This document shows positions 35,772 to 45,372 of a DNA stretch of 64,000 bases, piece by piece. The DNA comes from an uncultured Sphingomonadaceae bacterium. GTDB taxonomy: Bacteria; Pseudomonadota; Alphaproteobacteria; Sphingomonadales; Sphingomonadaceae. The notes under the pieces were generated by a model. It had not been told where the DNA came from and did not search any database. It saw only the letters and a program-made list of their open reading frames with translations. The stretch spans positions 1,674,001 to 1,738,000 of the forward strand of contig CANLUL010000001.1 in the NCBI GenBank assembly GCA_947494305.1, written 5' to 3'. The stretch's first letter is position 1. Every line of letters begins with the position of its first letter. A program made the position numbers and the translations under genes.

Positions 35772-37703
35772 CTAGTCAGATTTCGGTTTTCCAGCAAATG
35801 GCCGCTTGCCGCGATGCGGCTTTTTCTTCTTGCCGCCAAAATCAGATTTGGAACCAGGTTTACGATCGCCCCGATTGTCTGATTTCTTTTTGAAGCCCTC
35901 GCCTCCTTCGTTCGAAGATTTGCGCTTCACATAAGCACCGCCGCCGCCTTCGCTGGACTTGTCGCCGAACTTCTTTTTCCCACCAAATTTATTTTTACCG
36001 AATTTCTTACCACCGAATTTCTTGCTGGCATTGCTATAGTCACGTTTGCCGGAGGCATTGTCCCCACGTCCTTTGCGTTTACGTTTCTCGCTACTGGGCG
36101 GCTTGCCTTCAAACTTAGTAATTGTGATGTCGTCAGTATCATCACCATTTTCGCGTTTTTGTGCGATGGCGGCGGTGAACTTTTCAACGTTTTTTCGTGG
36201 GATTTCAAACAAAGTGTCATCACCATTAATCCGGATGGCACCGATTTCATTCTTGGTAATATGGCCGCGCCGACAAAGCACCGGTAAAATCCACCGCGCA
36301 TCGGCGCGTTGATTGTGGCCAACATCCATCTTGAACCAGACGGTATCTTCGAAACCGGGACGGTGCCCTTTGTCATTTGTCTTGGATTGCGCGCCGCGAT
36401 CCAGCATTTGCTCTGGTGCGGGCAGTTTAGCGCGATGGGAGTGTATCAACATCGCGGCAATTTCTTCAGGCTTTTTCTCGGCCATCAGGCGTTTTGCCAG
36501 TTCCAGATCATCCTCATCCACTTCGACAGGTTGTAGCAAAGCTTCCATTAGTCGTTCGGAATCATTTTTGCGGATATCAGCACGCGTCGGTGCGTCTTTC
36601 CATTCGGCATTGATCTTTGCACCGCGTAGCATGGATTCCACCCGTTTGCGTCGCTGGTAGGGGACAATGATAACCGCAGTCCCTTTTTTACCCGCTCGCC
36701 CAGTCCGGCCGGATCTATGCTGCAACGTCTCTGCGTCACGCGGTATTTCTGTATGAATAACCAAACTTAATGTTGGCAGGTCCAATCCGCGGGCAGCCAC
36801 GTCTGTTGCCACACACACCCGTGCACGCTTGCTTCGCAACGCCTGCATCGCTTGATTACGCTCTGCTTGCGTATGTTCACCTGACAGTGCCACCGCACTA
36901 AATCCGCGATCTGATAGGCTGGCGTGCAGCCGCCTGACGCTCTCCCGTGTTGCACAAAATAGCATTGCTGACTCCGCCTCGTGAAAACGGAGCAGGTTGA
37001 CCACGGCATTCTCGGTATCAGCCGGAGAAACCGTAATCGCCTGATAAGCTATATCGCCATGTCCGCGATCTTCGCCAACCGTTGAAATACGCAGCGCATC
37101 TTTCTGATACCGCTTGGCAAGCGCAACAATTGGCTTGGGTATGGTGGCAGAGAACATCAAAGTCCGCCGATCTTCCGGCGTGGCATCCAGAATTTCTTCC
37201 AGATCATCGCGGAAGCCCATATCGAGCATCTCGTCCGCTTCATCGAGTACCGCCGCGCGCAGCTTAGACAAATCAAGCGCGCCGCGTTCCAAGTGATCAC
37301 GCAACCGGCCAGGTGTCCCGACAATAATATGTGCGCCCCGACGCAGTCTGCGGCGTTCCTTTGACGCATCCATACCGCCAACACAGGTCGCAATTTCCGC
37401 ACCTGCAGGTTGATAGAGCCACGCAAGTTCCCGACTTACCTGCAAAGCAAGTTCACGCGTGGGGGCGATTATAAGCGCTAACGGTTCAACCAAAAATGGG
37501 AACCGGCCACTTTCTTCCAAAAGTTGCGGCGCCATCGCGATGCCGAAGGCCACCGTCTTACCTGATCCCGTTTGTGCGGACACAATCAGATCACGGTCTT
37601 CTGTTTCCGGTTCCAGTACGGCCGCCTGAACAGCAGTCGGCTTTTCATATTCACGTTCGGCAAGCGCCTCAGCGATCAGCGGAGATAGTTTCGAAAAAGG
37701 CAT
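35772..37703 (-). CDS. DEAD-box RNA helicase with DbpA-type RNA-binding domain
   Basis: A 643-residue ATP-dependent RNA helicase. Motifs in order: SAQTGSGKT (Walker A, about 40-48), PTRELALQ, GTPGRL, VLDEADEM, SAT in MFSATIP, and HRSGRTGRAG. After the core, a DbpA-like RNA-recognition domain runs from about 475 to 545 (ILPVLCRRGHI...RINGDDTLFEIP), and the last 90 residues are a lysine/glycine/serine-rich tail typical of CsdA/DeaD-like proteins. It probably remodels ribosomal or cold-stress mRNA structure. Longer than RhlE owing to the tail. Confidence 0.92.
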   Translation of the reverse strand: MPFSKLSPLIAEALAEREYEKPTAVQAAVLEPETEDRDLIVSAQTGSGKTVAFGIAMAPQLLEESGRFPFLVEPLALIIAPTRELALQVSRELAWLYQPAGAEIATCVGGMDASKERRRLRRGAHIIVGTPGRLRDHLERGALDLSKLRAAVLDEADEMLDMGFRDDLEEILDATPEDRRTLMFSATIPKPIVALAKRYQKDALRISTVGEDRGHGDIAYQAITVSPADTENAVVNLLRFHEAESAMLFCATRESVRRLHASLSDRGFSAVALSGEHTQAERNQAMQALRSKRARVCVATDVAARGLDLPTLSLVIHTEIPRDAETLQHRSGRTGRAGKKGTAVIIVPYQRRKRVESMLRGAKINAEWKDAPTRADIRKNDSERLMEALLQPVEVDEDDLELAKRLMAEKKPEEIAAMLIHSHRAKLPAPEQMLDRGAQSKTNDKGHRPGFEDTVWFKMDVGHNQRADARWILPVLCRRGHITKNEIGAIRINGDDTLFEIPRKNVEKFTAAIAQKRENGDDTDDITITKFEGKPPSSEKRKRKGRGDNASGKRDYSNASKKFGGKKFGKNKFGGKKKFGDKSSEGGGGAYVKRKSSNEGGEGFKKKSDNRGDRKPGSKSDFGGKKKKPHRGKRPFAGKPKSD

Positions 37704-37781
37704 GACTTAAAATTCCGTGGCAAAAATTGAAACGCGCGCGGAAATGCCAATCGCCTGCGGTTTTGATATTATATCTATTGT

Positions 37782-38966
37782 TTAGAGGGCTTGACCAGCA
37801 GCATGTCCGCTTGCCCAAGCCCATTGAAAATTATAGCCACCGAGCCAGCCGGTGACATCTACAGCTTCACCAATAGCATAAAGACCTGGCATCTGCCTAG
37901 CTTCCATTGTCTTTGAGGACAGATCGGCAGTGCTGATCCCGCCGGCCGTCACCTCTGCTTTTGCAAAACCCTCGGTGCCATTGGGCATGAAACGCCAGTT
38001 TGAAAGCCTTCGCGCTGCTTCTTCCAGCTTTTTATCGGTCAGATTACCTAGATCACCAGACAAGGCAATTTTATCCATCAACGTATCAGTCAAGCGATCC
38101 GGCAAATGTGCTCCAATCGCCCGCTTCAACCCTAGTCGAGGCATGTTGCGTTTTGCCTCATGAAGCCAGTCATCGGTAAGATCCGGCAGAAAATCGATCG
38201 ATACAGGTTCGCCATGTTTCCAATAGGAAGAGATTTGCAATATGGCGGGACCGGATAAGCCTTTGTGGGTAAAAAGAGCAGCCTCACGAAACGCAGTCTT
38301 CCCGCATTTGGCAATAACGGGAGCCGAAACGCCAGAAAGTTCGCGAAAAAGCGTTTCCTGCCCTCCGAGTGTCAATGGAACCAATGCCGGTCGTGGCTCA
38401 ATAATCTTCAAACCAAATCGCCGCGCCAAGTCATAGGCAAAGCCGGTAGCCCCCATTTTGGGAATGGATGGACCACCTGTCGCAATAACCAGCGCGGGTG
38501 CCGTGGCCACATCATCGCCCAGTTTAACACGATATTGCCCATCCGCATGTGAGACATCACTTATCGGGATGCCCAATGAGATCGATACTGTTTCCGACGG
38601 ACATTCGTTCAATAGCATTTCAACAATCTGTTTTGCCGAACGATCACAGAATAACTGCCCCAGCGTTTTCTCATGCCAGTCAATGTCATAGCGATTGACC
38701 AAATCGATAAAATCCTGGGCTTTATATCGGCTGAGCGCAGATTTTGCGAAATGCTTGTTTTCCGAAAGATAGCGATCCGGCACAGTGTGAATATTGGTAA
38801 AGTTGCATCGTCCGCCACCGGAAATCAGTATTTTCTTCCCAGGTTCGTTGGCATGATCAATCAACAGAACCTTCTTGCCGCGTTGTCCGGCGACGGCGGC
38901 ACACATCAAACCAGCCCCACCTGCGCCCAAAACAATGGCATCAAAATGATTTGATAGATCGGTCAT
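37782..38966 (-). CDS. BaiN/HI0933-like FAD-dependent flavoprotein
   Basis: A 394-residue flavoprotein. The FAD dinucleotide motif VLGAGGAGLMCA lies at residues 13-24, followed by EPGKKILISGGGRCNFTN, the signature of the HI0933/YhiN group, VIATGGPSIPKMGATG and a C-terminal YAIGEAVDVTGWLGGYN FAD-closing segment. Some homologues act on bile acids, but most have no assigned substrate; this one is best left as an oxidoreductase. Confidence 0.9.
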   Translation of the reverse strand: MTDLSNHFDAIVLGAGGAGLMCAAVAGQRGKKVLLIDHANEPGKKILISGGGRCNFTNIHTVPDRYLSENKHFAKSALSRYKAQDFIDLVNRYDIDWHEKTLGQLFCDRSAKQIVEMLLNECPSETVSISLGIPISDVSHADGQYRVKLGDDVATAPALVIATGGPSIPKMGATGFAYDLARRFGLKIIEPRPALVPLTLGGQETLFRELSGVSAPVIAKCGKTAFREAALFTHKGLSGPAILQISSYWKHGEPVSIDFLPDLTDDWLHEAKRNMPRLGLKRAIGAHLPDRLTDTLMDKIALSGDLGNLTDKKLEEAARRLSNWRFMPNGTEGFAKAEVTAGGISTADLSSKTMEARQMPGLYAIGEAVDVTGWLGGYNFQWAWASGHAAGQAL

Positions 38967-39019
38967 ATACTAGTTTGATTTTGTGGAAATGAGCTGCAAC
39001 TGTCTATTGGCTCTGATCC

Positions 39020-40210
39020 TCACAATCCCAACACCCTCTTAGCGATGATATTGCGCTGAATCTCGTTGGTTCCGCCATAGATGCTTTGTGCACGCGTTCC
39101 ATAATAGGTGGCAACACCTGGCGCTGCGAAATGTGCATCCCCTGTCCATTCGGGACTGACGCTGTCATCAAATTTGCGTGCACCATGGTCGGCTGCCGCT
39201 TCTAGAAACAATGTTGTAATTTCTTGCGCAATGTCAGTGGCCATGATCTTCAATGTGGATGCTTCGTTGCCCGGAGATCCGCCATCACGAACGGCGCTCA
39301 ACACACGCAGCACGGTTATTTCGAGCGCATCCAAGCGGATTTCTACCTCGCTGAGCCTTTGCGCAAAGAAACTGTCCTCCAACAGACTTTGGTTACCACC
39401 CGTAGGAATGCACGAAGCTATGGCGCGAATGTCCGCTAGCTGCTTGCGTTTGCCGCCAATCCTTGCGTAGGAGGTACGCTCGTTACCCAGCAAATATTGT
39501 GAATAGGACCAGCCTTTTCCTTCTTCACCGATGCGGTTGGATACAGGCACCCGAACATCAACAAACTCGCACTGGCTGAGTGCGTATTTTCCATCGATGG
39601 TGATGATCGGTTTCACCGTAACACCGGGTTGATCCAGCTTGCAGCAAATAAAAGTGATACCTTGCTGCTTCTTCTCTTCCTTCGATGTGCGCGTAAGCAG
39701 GAAAATCCAATCGGCATGCTGCGCCGCAGATGTCCAGATTTTGGTGCCATTGAGGACATACTCATCCCCATCACGCACCGCCGAAAACTGCAGCGAAGCA
39801 AGATCAGAGCCAGCTTCGGGTTCGCTATAGCCCTGCGCCCACCCGACGGAGCCGTCGCGGACGCCCGGCAACCACTTCGCTTTTTGCTCCTCTGATCCAA
39901 ACGTGTAAATTACGGGTCCAACATAAACGACACCCATGGGCGTAACGGTTGGCGCCCCTGCCCGTTCCAGCTCTTCATCGAAGATATATTGTTCTTCAAT
40001 CGACCAGCCGGGACCACCATATTCTTTCGGCCAAGCGCTCGCCAGCCAACCTTTGTCCCCCAAGGCCATTTCTGCGCGGCGTACTTCGGCGGTCGTCAGG
40101 CTAGCACCGGTTGCTACTTTTTCTAGAATGTCCTGTGGATAATCATTTCGGAAGAATGTTTGAATTTTCTCACGAAAAGGAACGAGCTTTGGATCTTGAT
40201 CAAGGTTCAT
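39020..40210 (-). CDS. acyl-CoA dehydrogenase
   Basis: A 396-residue FAD-dependent acyl-CoA dehydrogenase. QGYSEPEAGSDLASLQ binds FAD/substrate, and the C-terminal GTRAQSIYGGTNEIQRNIIAKRVLGL is the family hallmark. The helical domain WEIRLDAL-type segments are present. Sequence start MNLDQDPKLVPFREKIQTFFR resembles sterol side-chain or short-chain branches. It lies 130 bases upstream of tRNA-Ala on the same strand and is not in an obvious operon. Confidence 0.88.
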   Translation of the reverse strand: MNLDQDPKLVPFREKIQTFFRNDYPQDILEKVATGASLTTAEVRRAEMALGDKGWLASAWPKEYGGPGWSIEEQYIFDEELERAGAPTVTPMGVVYVGPVIYTFGSEEQKAKWLPGVRDGSVGWAQGYSEPEAGSDLASLQFSAVRDGDEYVLNGTKIWTSAAQHADWIFLLTRTSKEEKKQQGITFICCKLDQPGVTVKPIITIDGKYALSQCEFVDVRVPVSNRIGEEGKGWSYSQYLLGNERTSYARIGGKRKQLADIRAIASCIPTGGNQSLLEDSFFAQRLSEVEIRLDALEITVLRVLSAVRDGGSPGNEASTLKIMATDIAQEITTLFLEAAADHGARKFDDSVSPEWTGDAHFAAPGVATYYGTRAQSIYGGTNEIQRNIIAKRVLGL

Positions 40211-40339
40211 GTCGTTATTCTACGCTAGTGGCGTGTTGAAGCAAATGAATAGACACATCGTCTGAAAACTGATGTCAGTAATACTGGATGCCGCATCAAA
40301 ATGGGCCGGCGAGTCAAGAATGCATCAATTTTAGAAGGA

Positions 40340-40415
40340 TGGTGGAGCCTAGGAGGATCGAACTCCTGACCTCTTCGCTGCCAGCGAAGCGCTCTCCCAG
40401 CTGAGCTAAGGCCCC
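40340..40415 (-). tRNA. tRNA-Ala (GGC)
   Basis: A 76-base cloverleaf reads on the minus strand from GGGGCCT to ACCA. Acceptor stem GGGGCCT/AGGCTCC, D-arm GCTC/GAGC, anticodon stem CTTCG/CGAAG with loop CTGGCAG (anticodon GGC), T-arm AGGAG-TTCGATC-CTCCT. CCA is encoded. Confidence 0.97.
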
Positions 40416-40477
40416 ATCCGTGGAGCGCGTTTAATCTAGCCGCGCTCCAAAATGCAAATCAAAAATTACGTCTGGCG

Positions 40478-40804
40478 TTAAGTTTCGTCAGGCTCGTCGT
40501 CGCCTTTGCCTTTGCTAACACCCAGATCATCGTCACCACCAAGATCAACTTCCTGATCAGCGGATGGTTCAGCATCATCAATGTTCACATCCAAATCGTC
40601 ATCATCGACGGTGTCTTCTTCCTTCTTCGCATCCTTTTTGGGTGATGCTTCAAAAGGCATTGGCTGTTTAGACTTCAGCACAGCTTCTGGTGTCCAGCTT
40701 TCCCCACATTCGATGCAGGTAGCCGGGTCATCTTTGCCCAGATCGTAAAAGCGCGTTCCACATTTTGGGCATGTGTGCTTTGAGCCCCATTCCGGTTTAA
40801 TCAT
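40478..40804 (-). CDS. TIGR02300 family protein (FYDLN acid)
   Basis: A 108-residue acidic protein found across alphaproteobacteria. Residues 1-35 hold a zinc-ribbon-like pair, CPKCG and CIECG, around the namesake FYDLGKDDP; the C-terminal half is low-complexity Asp/Glu/Lys. The frame stays open to 40912, but the family N-terminus KPEWGSKHTCP fixes ATG 40804 as start. Function is unknown. It is divergent from aroA, as commonly seen. Confidence 0.9.
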   Translation of the reverse strand: MIKPEWGSKHTCPKCGTRFYDLGKDDPATCIECGESWTPEAVLKSKQPMPFEASPKKDAKKEEDTVDDDDLDVNIDDAEPSADQEVDLGGDDDLGVSKGKGDDEPDET

Positions 40805-40990
40805 GGCTGGTATCAAAATCCTGTCTAAATCAAATCGTTGATTAGGTATGTCAGTAGCGCGATGTCTCAAGTCAACCTCGATTCTGTCGCGAAATCCGGC
40901 GCGCCTTGCCATAGCTTTGCGGCGCTGTCAAAAGCCCATTCGATATCCCGCACGAATCAAGTGCTATGATTAACGGACAAAGCCGCAAAA

Positions 40991-42337
40991 ATGACCAATA
41001 TAGAACCAAATCCGGTGCATTTTGCTCCTAGTGGGCCGCTGACAGGAACAATTGTTGTTCCGGGTGACAAATCGATTTCACACCGCGCGTTGATATTTTC
41101 TGCTCTCGCAGTTGGTAAAAGCCAGATTACCGGACTGCTCGAAGGCGAGGATGTGCTCGCGACGGCAGAGGCCTTACGCGCGATGGGCGCAACTGTCGAA
41201 AAGAACGGTGATATTTGGTCCGTTGATGGGGTGGGTGTCGGCGGTTTGATGCAACCTGAGACGGCTGTCGACCTAGGCAATAGCGGAACATCTGCACGGC
41301 TGTTAATGGGCTTGATTGCATCCCATGATATTAGCGTCACAATTACTGGTGATGCCAGCCTTTCAAAGCGACCTATGGGACGAGTGATCGAGCCCTTGGT
41401 TCAAATGGGTGCCGATATCCAGGCACGGCAAACCCATGATGGCAAATCATGCCTCCCACTGACGATCAGAGGCCTCTGTCCCGCAGTTCCAATGGAATAC
41501 AGACTTCCCGTTGCGTCGGCTCAAGTAAAATCGGCAATATTGTTGGCTGGCCTCAACACACCCGGAATCACGCGCGTCATTGAACCCGTTCCAACACGCG
41601 ACCATAGCGAAACCATGTTAAAGGGCTTCGGCGCCGAGATATCTGTGGATACAGATGCGAAAGGCACCCGGACTATTTCGGTGGCCGGTGAAGTAAATCT
41701 GCAACCACAAAACATCAAAGTACCGGGGGATCCATCGTCAGCTGCGTTCATGACCGTCGCGGCGTTGCTAGTACAGGGATCAGATATCACCATAGAAAAT
41801 GTCGGCATCAATCCCACCCGCGCGGGACTTTTTGATGTTCTGCGCCAGATGGGCGGTAAAATTGCGTTCGAGAACGAAAGAACGGTTGGGGGAGAACCTG
41901 TTGCTGACCTGCATGTAACACACAGCGACTTGACCGGTATCGATATTCCTGCAGATATTGCCCCCAGTATGATCGATGAGTTTCCGATCCTCTTTGTTGC
42001 AGCGGCGATGGCAAAGGGGACAACAACGACCAATGGACTGCACGAATTGCGCGTTAAAGAGTCAGATCGGCTGAAGCAAATGGCCAAGGGCCTGAAATTG
42101 ATCGGCGCAGATATAACTGAAAAAGAAGATGGGCTGGTTATTAATGGTAATGCCGGAAAGCTTTTGACCGGCGGCAACAATCGGGCAATTGAAACGGCGC
42201 TGGATCACCGTATTGCGATGAGCTTTGCCATAGCAGGTCTAACAAGCCAGTCTGGTGCAACAATCGATGATATCCAACCTGTGGAAACCAGCTTTCCCGG
42301 TTTTACCGAGCTTCTGGAAGGATTGGCTAACTCATGA
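40991..42337 (+). CDS. aroA: 3-phosphoshikimate 1-carboxyvinyltransferase (EPSP synthase)
   Basis: A 448-residue enzyme of the shikimate pathway joining PEP to shikimate-3-phosphate. Signatures: PGDKSISHRALI, LGNSGTSARLLMG, SLSKRPMGRVIEPL, the SAQVKSAILLAG strand, and RVKESDRLKQMAKGL near the C-terminus. LGNSGTSAR with alanine next to the glycine-serine pair places it near class II-like alphaproteobacterial enzymes. Its TGA overlaps the next ATG by four bases. Confidence 0.96.
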   Translation: MTNIEPNPVHFAPSGPLTGTIVVPGDKSISHRALIFSALAVGKSQITGLLEGEDVLATAEALRAMGATVEKNGDIWSVDGVGVGGLMQPETAVDLGNSGTSARLLMGLIASHDISVTITGDASLSKRPMGRVIEPLVQMGADIQARQTHDGKSCLPLTIRGLCPAVPMEYRLPVASAQVKSAILLAGLNTPGITRVIEPVPTRDHSETMLKGFGAEISVDTDAKGTRTISVAGEVNLQPQNIKVPGDPSSAAFMTVAALLVQGSDITIENVGINPTRAGLFDVLRQMGGKIAFENERTVGGEPVADLHVTHSDLTGIDIPADIAPSMIDEFPILFVAAAMAKGTTTTNGLHELRVKESDRLKQMAKGLKLIGADITEKEDGLVINGNAGKLLTGGNNRAIETALDHRIAMSFAIAGLTSQSGATIDDIQPVETSFPGFTELLEGLANS

Positions 42338-42594
42338 TCGATGGTCTTTGGGCGAATGTCATCGGCATTTTGGGCAGCATTCTGATTGTTTCGGCTTATG
42401 CCTACAATGTTTATGCAAAATCAGTTGATCCATTTGTTTACAACGGAACGAACCTGATAGGGGCGGTATTGCTTACGATATCTTTGCTGATCCATTTTAA
42501 TCTCGCATCGTTGCTGCTCGAAATCGTCTGGATCGCAATTGCGCTGGGCGGCCTTTGGAAAGCCCATCAAAACAAGGGAGCAGAACCATCGTGA
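42334..42594 (+). CDS. CBU_0592-like small membrane protein
   Basis: An 86-residue protein with three hydrophobic helices (about 8-27, 37-54, 58-75), matching the CBU_0592 type: a WANVIGILGSILIVSAYAYN start and LLLEIVWIAIALGGLWKA end. It is encoded between aroA and cmk with four-base overlaps on both sides (ATGA with aroA, GTGA with cmk), so translation is coupled. Function is unknown. Confidence 0.75.
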   Translation: MIDGLWANVIGILGSILIVSAYAYNVYAKSVDPFVYNGTNLIGAVLLTISLLIHFNLASLLLEIVWIAIALGGLWKAHQNKGAEPS

Positions 42595-43235
42595 TCATTG
42601 CCGTCGATGGACCAACAGCTTCAGGGAAAGGAACGATTTCCAAACGATTAGCAGCCCATTTTGATCTGCCCTTTCTCGATACCGGGATGCTTTATCGCGC
42701 AGTCGGATGGACGGTAAAACAGCAAGGTGGAAATCCTGATGACGAAAATGATGCGGTGAAAGGCTGCGTATTCGATGATGGCTTGCTAGATGATGCCGCA
42801 CTGCGCAGTGAAGGTATAGGTAGCTATGCCAGCAAGGTTTCTGTGCATCCCTCGGTTCGAACCGCGCTCGACAAGCGTCAACGTGATTTTGCAAATCAAG
42901 CAAAGGGAGCCGTTCTCGATGGACGAGATATCGGGACAGTGATCGCACCTAATGCTGACGCAAAACTTTTCGTCATCGCTTCGCCAGAAGCGCGCGCCGT
43001 TCGCCGATTTGAGGAAATGATATCCCGCGGCGAGGACGTCAATTTTGACGATGTTCTTGCTGACATTCTGAAACGCGATGATCGCGATCAAAACCGGGCT
43101 ACGGCCCCGCTCAAACCCGCCGAAGATGCGGACTTGCTAGATACAACGGAACTCACTATAGACGCTGCCGTTCAACAGGCAATTGCTCTGGTGAATGCGA
43201 AACTAAGCCGCCGGCGCGACAAAGATCCGGCATAG
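42591..43235 (+). CDS. cmk: cytidylate kinase
   Basis: A 214-residue nucleoside monophosphate kinase phosphorylating CMP and dCMP. P-loop GPTASGKGT at residues 7-15, then LPFLDTGMLYRAVG for CMP binding, DGRDIGTVI and the lid region RGEDVNFDDVLADI-x-RDDRDQNR. GTG 42591 is chosen because AAGGGAG lies ten bases upstream and IIAVDGP is the normal N-terminus; the longer frame from 42555 reads through the previous gene. Confidence 0.94.
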   Translation: MIIAVDGPTASGKGTISKRLAAHFDLPFLDTGMLYRAVGWTVKQQGGNPDDENDAVKGCVFDDGLLDDAALRSEGIGSYASKVSVHPSVRTALDKRQRDFANQAKGAVLDGRDIGTVIAPNADAKLFVIASPEARAVRRFEEMISRGEDVNFDDVLADILKRDDRDQNRATAPLKPAEDADLLDTTELTIDAAVQQAIALVNAKLSRRRDKDPA

Positions 43236-43257
43236 CAAACAAAAGATGCGCAAGACG

Positions 43258-43276
43258 GAGCGGTGACGAACCGCTC
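43258..43276 (+). terminator. hairpin between cmk and rpsA
   Basis: GAGCGGT-GACGA-ACCGCTC is a perfect seven-base stem 23 bases after the cmk stop. It is followed by TGGCTTT and only later by TTTTGCTTTTTC, so it could be a weak terminator or attenuator that lowers read-through into rpsA. Confidence 0.4.
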
Positions 43277-43380
43277 TGGCTTTGGCGTAGCTTTTGCTTT
43301 TTCTATTTAGCATCGCATTTCCCATTTATGGCAGTTTTCTGAAGGATACGGCGGTCACATGCGGTGGCCATCGTAATTTT

Positions 43381-43412
43381 GGTCCAAGACCAGCGGAACC
43401 AACCGCTTGGCC
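43381..43412 (+). promoter_or_regulatory. alternative hairpins in rpsA leader
   Basis: GGTCCAAG (43381-43388) can pair with CTTGGCC (43406-43412) with one bulged base, while AGCGG (43392-43396) pairs with CCGCT (43403-43407); the two share bases, so they are mutually exclusive. The structure ends 17 bases before the rpsA ribosome site AAGGA. S1 represses its own mRNA through leader structure in E. coli; a similar role here is a guess. Confidence 0.35.
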
Positions 43413-43442
43413 CGAAAAATAGACTATCAAGGATAAACACAT

Positions 43443-45146
43443 ATGGCCTCAGAGGCATTTCCAAGCCGCGACGATTTCGCGGCAATGTTAAACGAATCAT
43501 TAGGTGGCGAAGACCAAGGCTTTGAAGGCCGCGTCGTCAAAGGCACCGTAACCGGCATCGAAAATGACATGGCTGTCATCGATGTAGGACTGAAATCAGA
43601 AGGCCGTGTGGCATTGCGTGAATTCGCATCGCCCGGTCAAAAAGCCGAAATCAACGTTGGTGATGAAGTCGAAGTTTACGTTGACCGCATCGAGAATGTG
43701 AACGGTGAAGCCATGCTATCCCGCGATCGCGCACGCCGCGAAGCCAGCTGGGACAAGCTTGAAAAAGAACATGACGAAGGCAACCGCGTTGACGGTGTTA
43801 TCTTCGGACGCGTCAAAGGCGGCTTCACTGTCGATCTTGACGGCGCCGTAGCCTTCCTGCCCGGAAGTCAGGTTGATGTCCGCCCCGTGCGCGACGTAAC
43901 CCCGCTGATGGATATTTCACAGCCGTTTCAAATTCTCAAAATGGACCGCAAGCGGGGCAACATCGTTGTCTCTCGTCGTGCGATCCTCGAAGAAACCCGC
44001 GCAGAACAGCGTAGTGGTCTGATTGAATCGCTGGCTGAAGGTCAGGTTACCGAAGGAGTTGTCAAAAACATCACTGATTACGGTGCCTTCGTTGACCTTG
44101 GCGGTATCGATGGCTTGCTCCACGTTACCGATCTTTCCTACAAGCGCGTCAATCATCCAAATGAGATGATCGAAATCGGTGAAACGCTGAAAGTCCAGAT
44201 CATCAAGATCAATAAAGACACGCAGCGTATCTCGCTTGGCATGAAACAGCTGGAAAGCGATCCATGGGATGCGGCTTCTGAGAAATATGCTGTTGGCACG
44301 AAATTGTCGGGCGCGGTTACCAACATCACCGAATATGGTGCTTTTGTTGAACTGGAAGCTGGCATCGAAGGTCTTGTCCATGTTTCTGAAATGAGCTGGA
44401 CGAAGAAAAACGTTCACCCGGGCAAGATCGTTTCCACTTCTCAGGAAGTCGATGTGATCGTCCTGGAAGTTGATACCGAAAAACGCCGTATCTCGCTTGG
44501 CCTCAAACAGGCTCAATCCAATCCTTGGACCGACTTTGCTGACACACATCCTGTCGGCGCTACGGTTGAAGGCGAAGTCAAGAATGCGACCGAATTTGGT
44601 CTGTTCATTGGCCTTGAAGGCGACGTCGACGGTATGGTTCACATGTCCGATATCGCATGGGGTATTTCCGGCGAAGACGCTCTGAACCTGCACCATAAAG
44701 GTGAAGAAGTGAAAGCGGTCGTTCTCGATATTGATGTTGAGAAAGAGCGTATCTCTCTTGGTATGAAGCAGCTTGAGAAAGGTGCTCCTGCTATGGGTGG
44801 TGCGGATACTGGCGGCATGAAGAAAGGTTCGGTTGCTACCGTTACCGTTCTGGAAGTGCGCGATGGCGGCCTTGAAGTGCAAGTTGGCGACGACGGTGCA
44901 ACCGGCTTTATCAAACGCAGTGATCTTGGTCGTGATCGCGACGAGCAACGTCCTGATCGCTTCCAAGTTGGCCAAAAATTCGATGCCATGGTCACCGGTT
45001 TCGACCGCAGCAAGAAGCCTAACTTCTCGATCAAGGCCCATCAGTTGGCTGAAGAGAAACAGGCTGTCGAACAGTTTGGTTCAACCGATTCTGGTGCAAG
45101 CCTTGGCGATATTCTGGGCGAAGCGCTTAAGAAAAAGGACGATTGA
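43443..45146 (+). CDS. rpsA: 30S ribosomal protein S1
   Basis: A 567-residue ribosomal protein with six S1/OB domains. Repeats can be followed from EGRVVKGTVTGIENDMAVIDVG through the four central, strongly similar copies (ITDYGAFVDLGGIDGLLHVTDLS, ITEYGAFVELEAGIEGLVHVSEMS and so on) to the last at VATVTVLEVRDGG. S1 docks mRNA on the 30S subunit. Length equals the usual alphaproteobacterial form. ATG 43443 follows AAGGA at nine bases. A strong terminator follows. Confidence 0.97.
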   Translation: MASEAFPSRDDFAAMLNESLGGEDQGFEGRVVKGTVTGIENDMAVIDVGLKSEGRVALREFASPGQKAEINVGDEVEVYVDRIENVNGEAMLSRDRARREASWDKLEKEHDEGNRVDGVIFGRVKGGFTVDLDGAVAFLPGSQVDVRPVRDVTPLMDISQPFQILKMDRKRGNIVVSRRAILEETRAEQRSGLIESLAEGQVTEGVVKNITDYGAFVDLGGIDGLLHVTDLSYKRVNHPNEMIEIGETLKVQIIKINKDTQRISLGMKQLESDPWDAASEKYAVGTKLSGAVTNITEYGAFVELEAGIEGLVHVSEMSWTKKNVHPGKIVSTSQEVDVIVLEVDTEKRRISLGLKQAQSNPWTDFADTHPVGATVEGEVKNATEFGLFIGLEGDVDGMVHMSDIAWGISGEDALNLHHKGEEVKAVVLDIDVEKERISLGMKQLEKGAPAMGGADTGGMKKGSVATVTVLEVRDGGLEVQVGDDGATGFIKRSDLGRDRDEQRPDRFQVGQKFDAMVTGFDRSKKPNFSIKAHQLAEEKQAVEQFGSTDSGASLGDILGEALKKKDD

Positions 45147-45176
45147 TCCTCTTCAATCGAATCTGATTTTCAACAG

Positions 45177-45208
45177 AAAGCCCGCTACCGAAAGGTGGCG
45201 GGCTTTTT
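45177..45208 (+). terminator. rho-independent terminator of rpsA
   Basis: A 13-base stem, AAAGCCCGCTACC with GGTGGCGGGCTTT (one T-G wobble), closed by a GAAA tetraloop and followed by TTTTT. It starts 30 bases after the rpsA stop. Confidence 0.93.
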
Positions 45209-45372
45209 GATTCTGGCACTTTATCGACCAAGTGAATTTACAATTCCGCAAACACCATTGAAAACAAAAAGATATTCTGTCATTATTATCAACAATGTTA
45301 GCTTGTACGGGAATGGGCCGATTCGCTTCCTGTTCCCTTTATTTGGTGGCCCCATTTTGAAAGGCACCCCGA

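Noticed and set aside
41521-42180. 219-codon frame antisense to aroA
   Set aside because: Shadow; aroA motifs are complete on the other strand.
43917-45041. 374-codon open frame antisense to rpsA
   Set aside because: It mirrors the repetitive S1 codons on the opposite strand, has no ribosome site or family features, and rpsA is certain.
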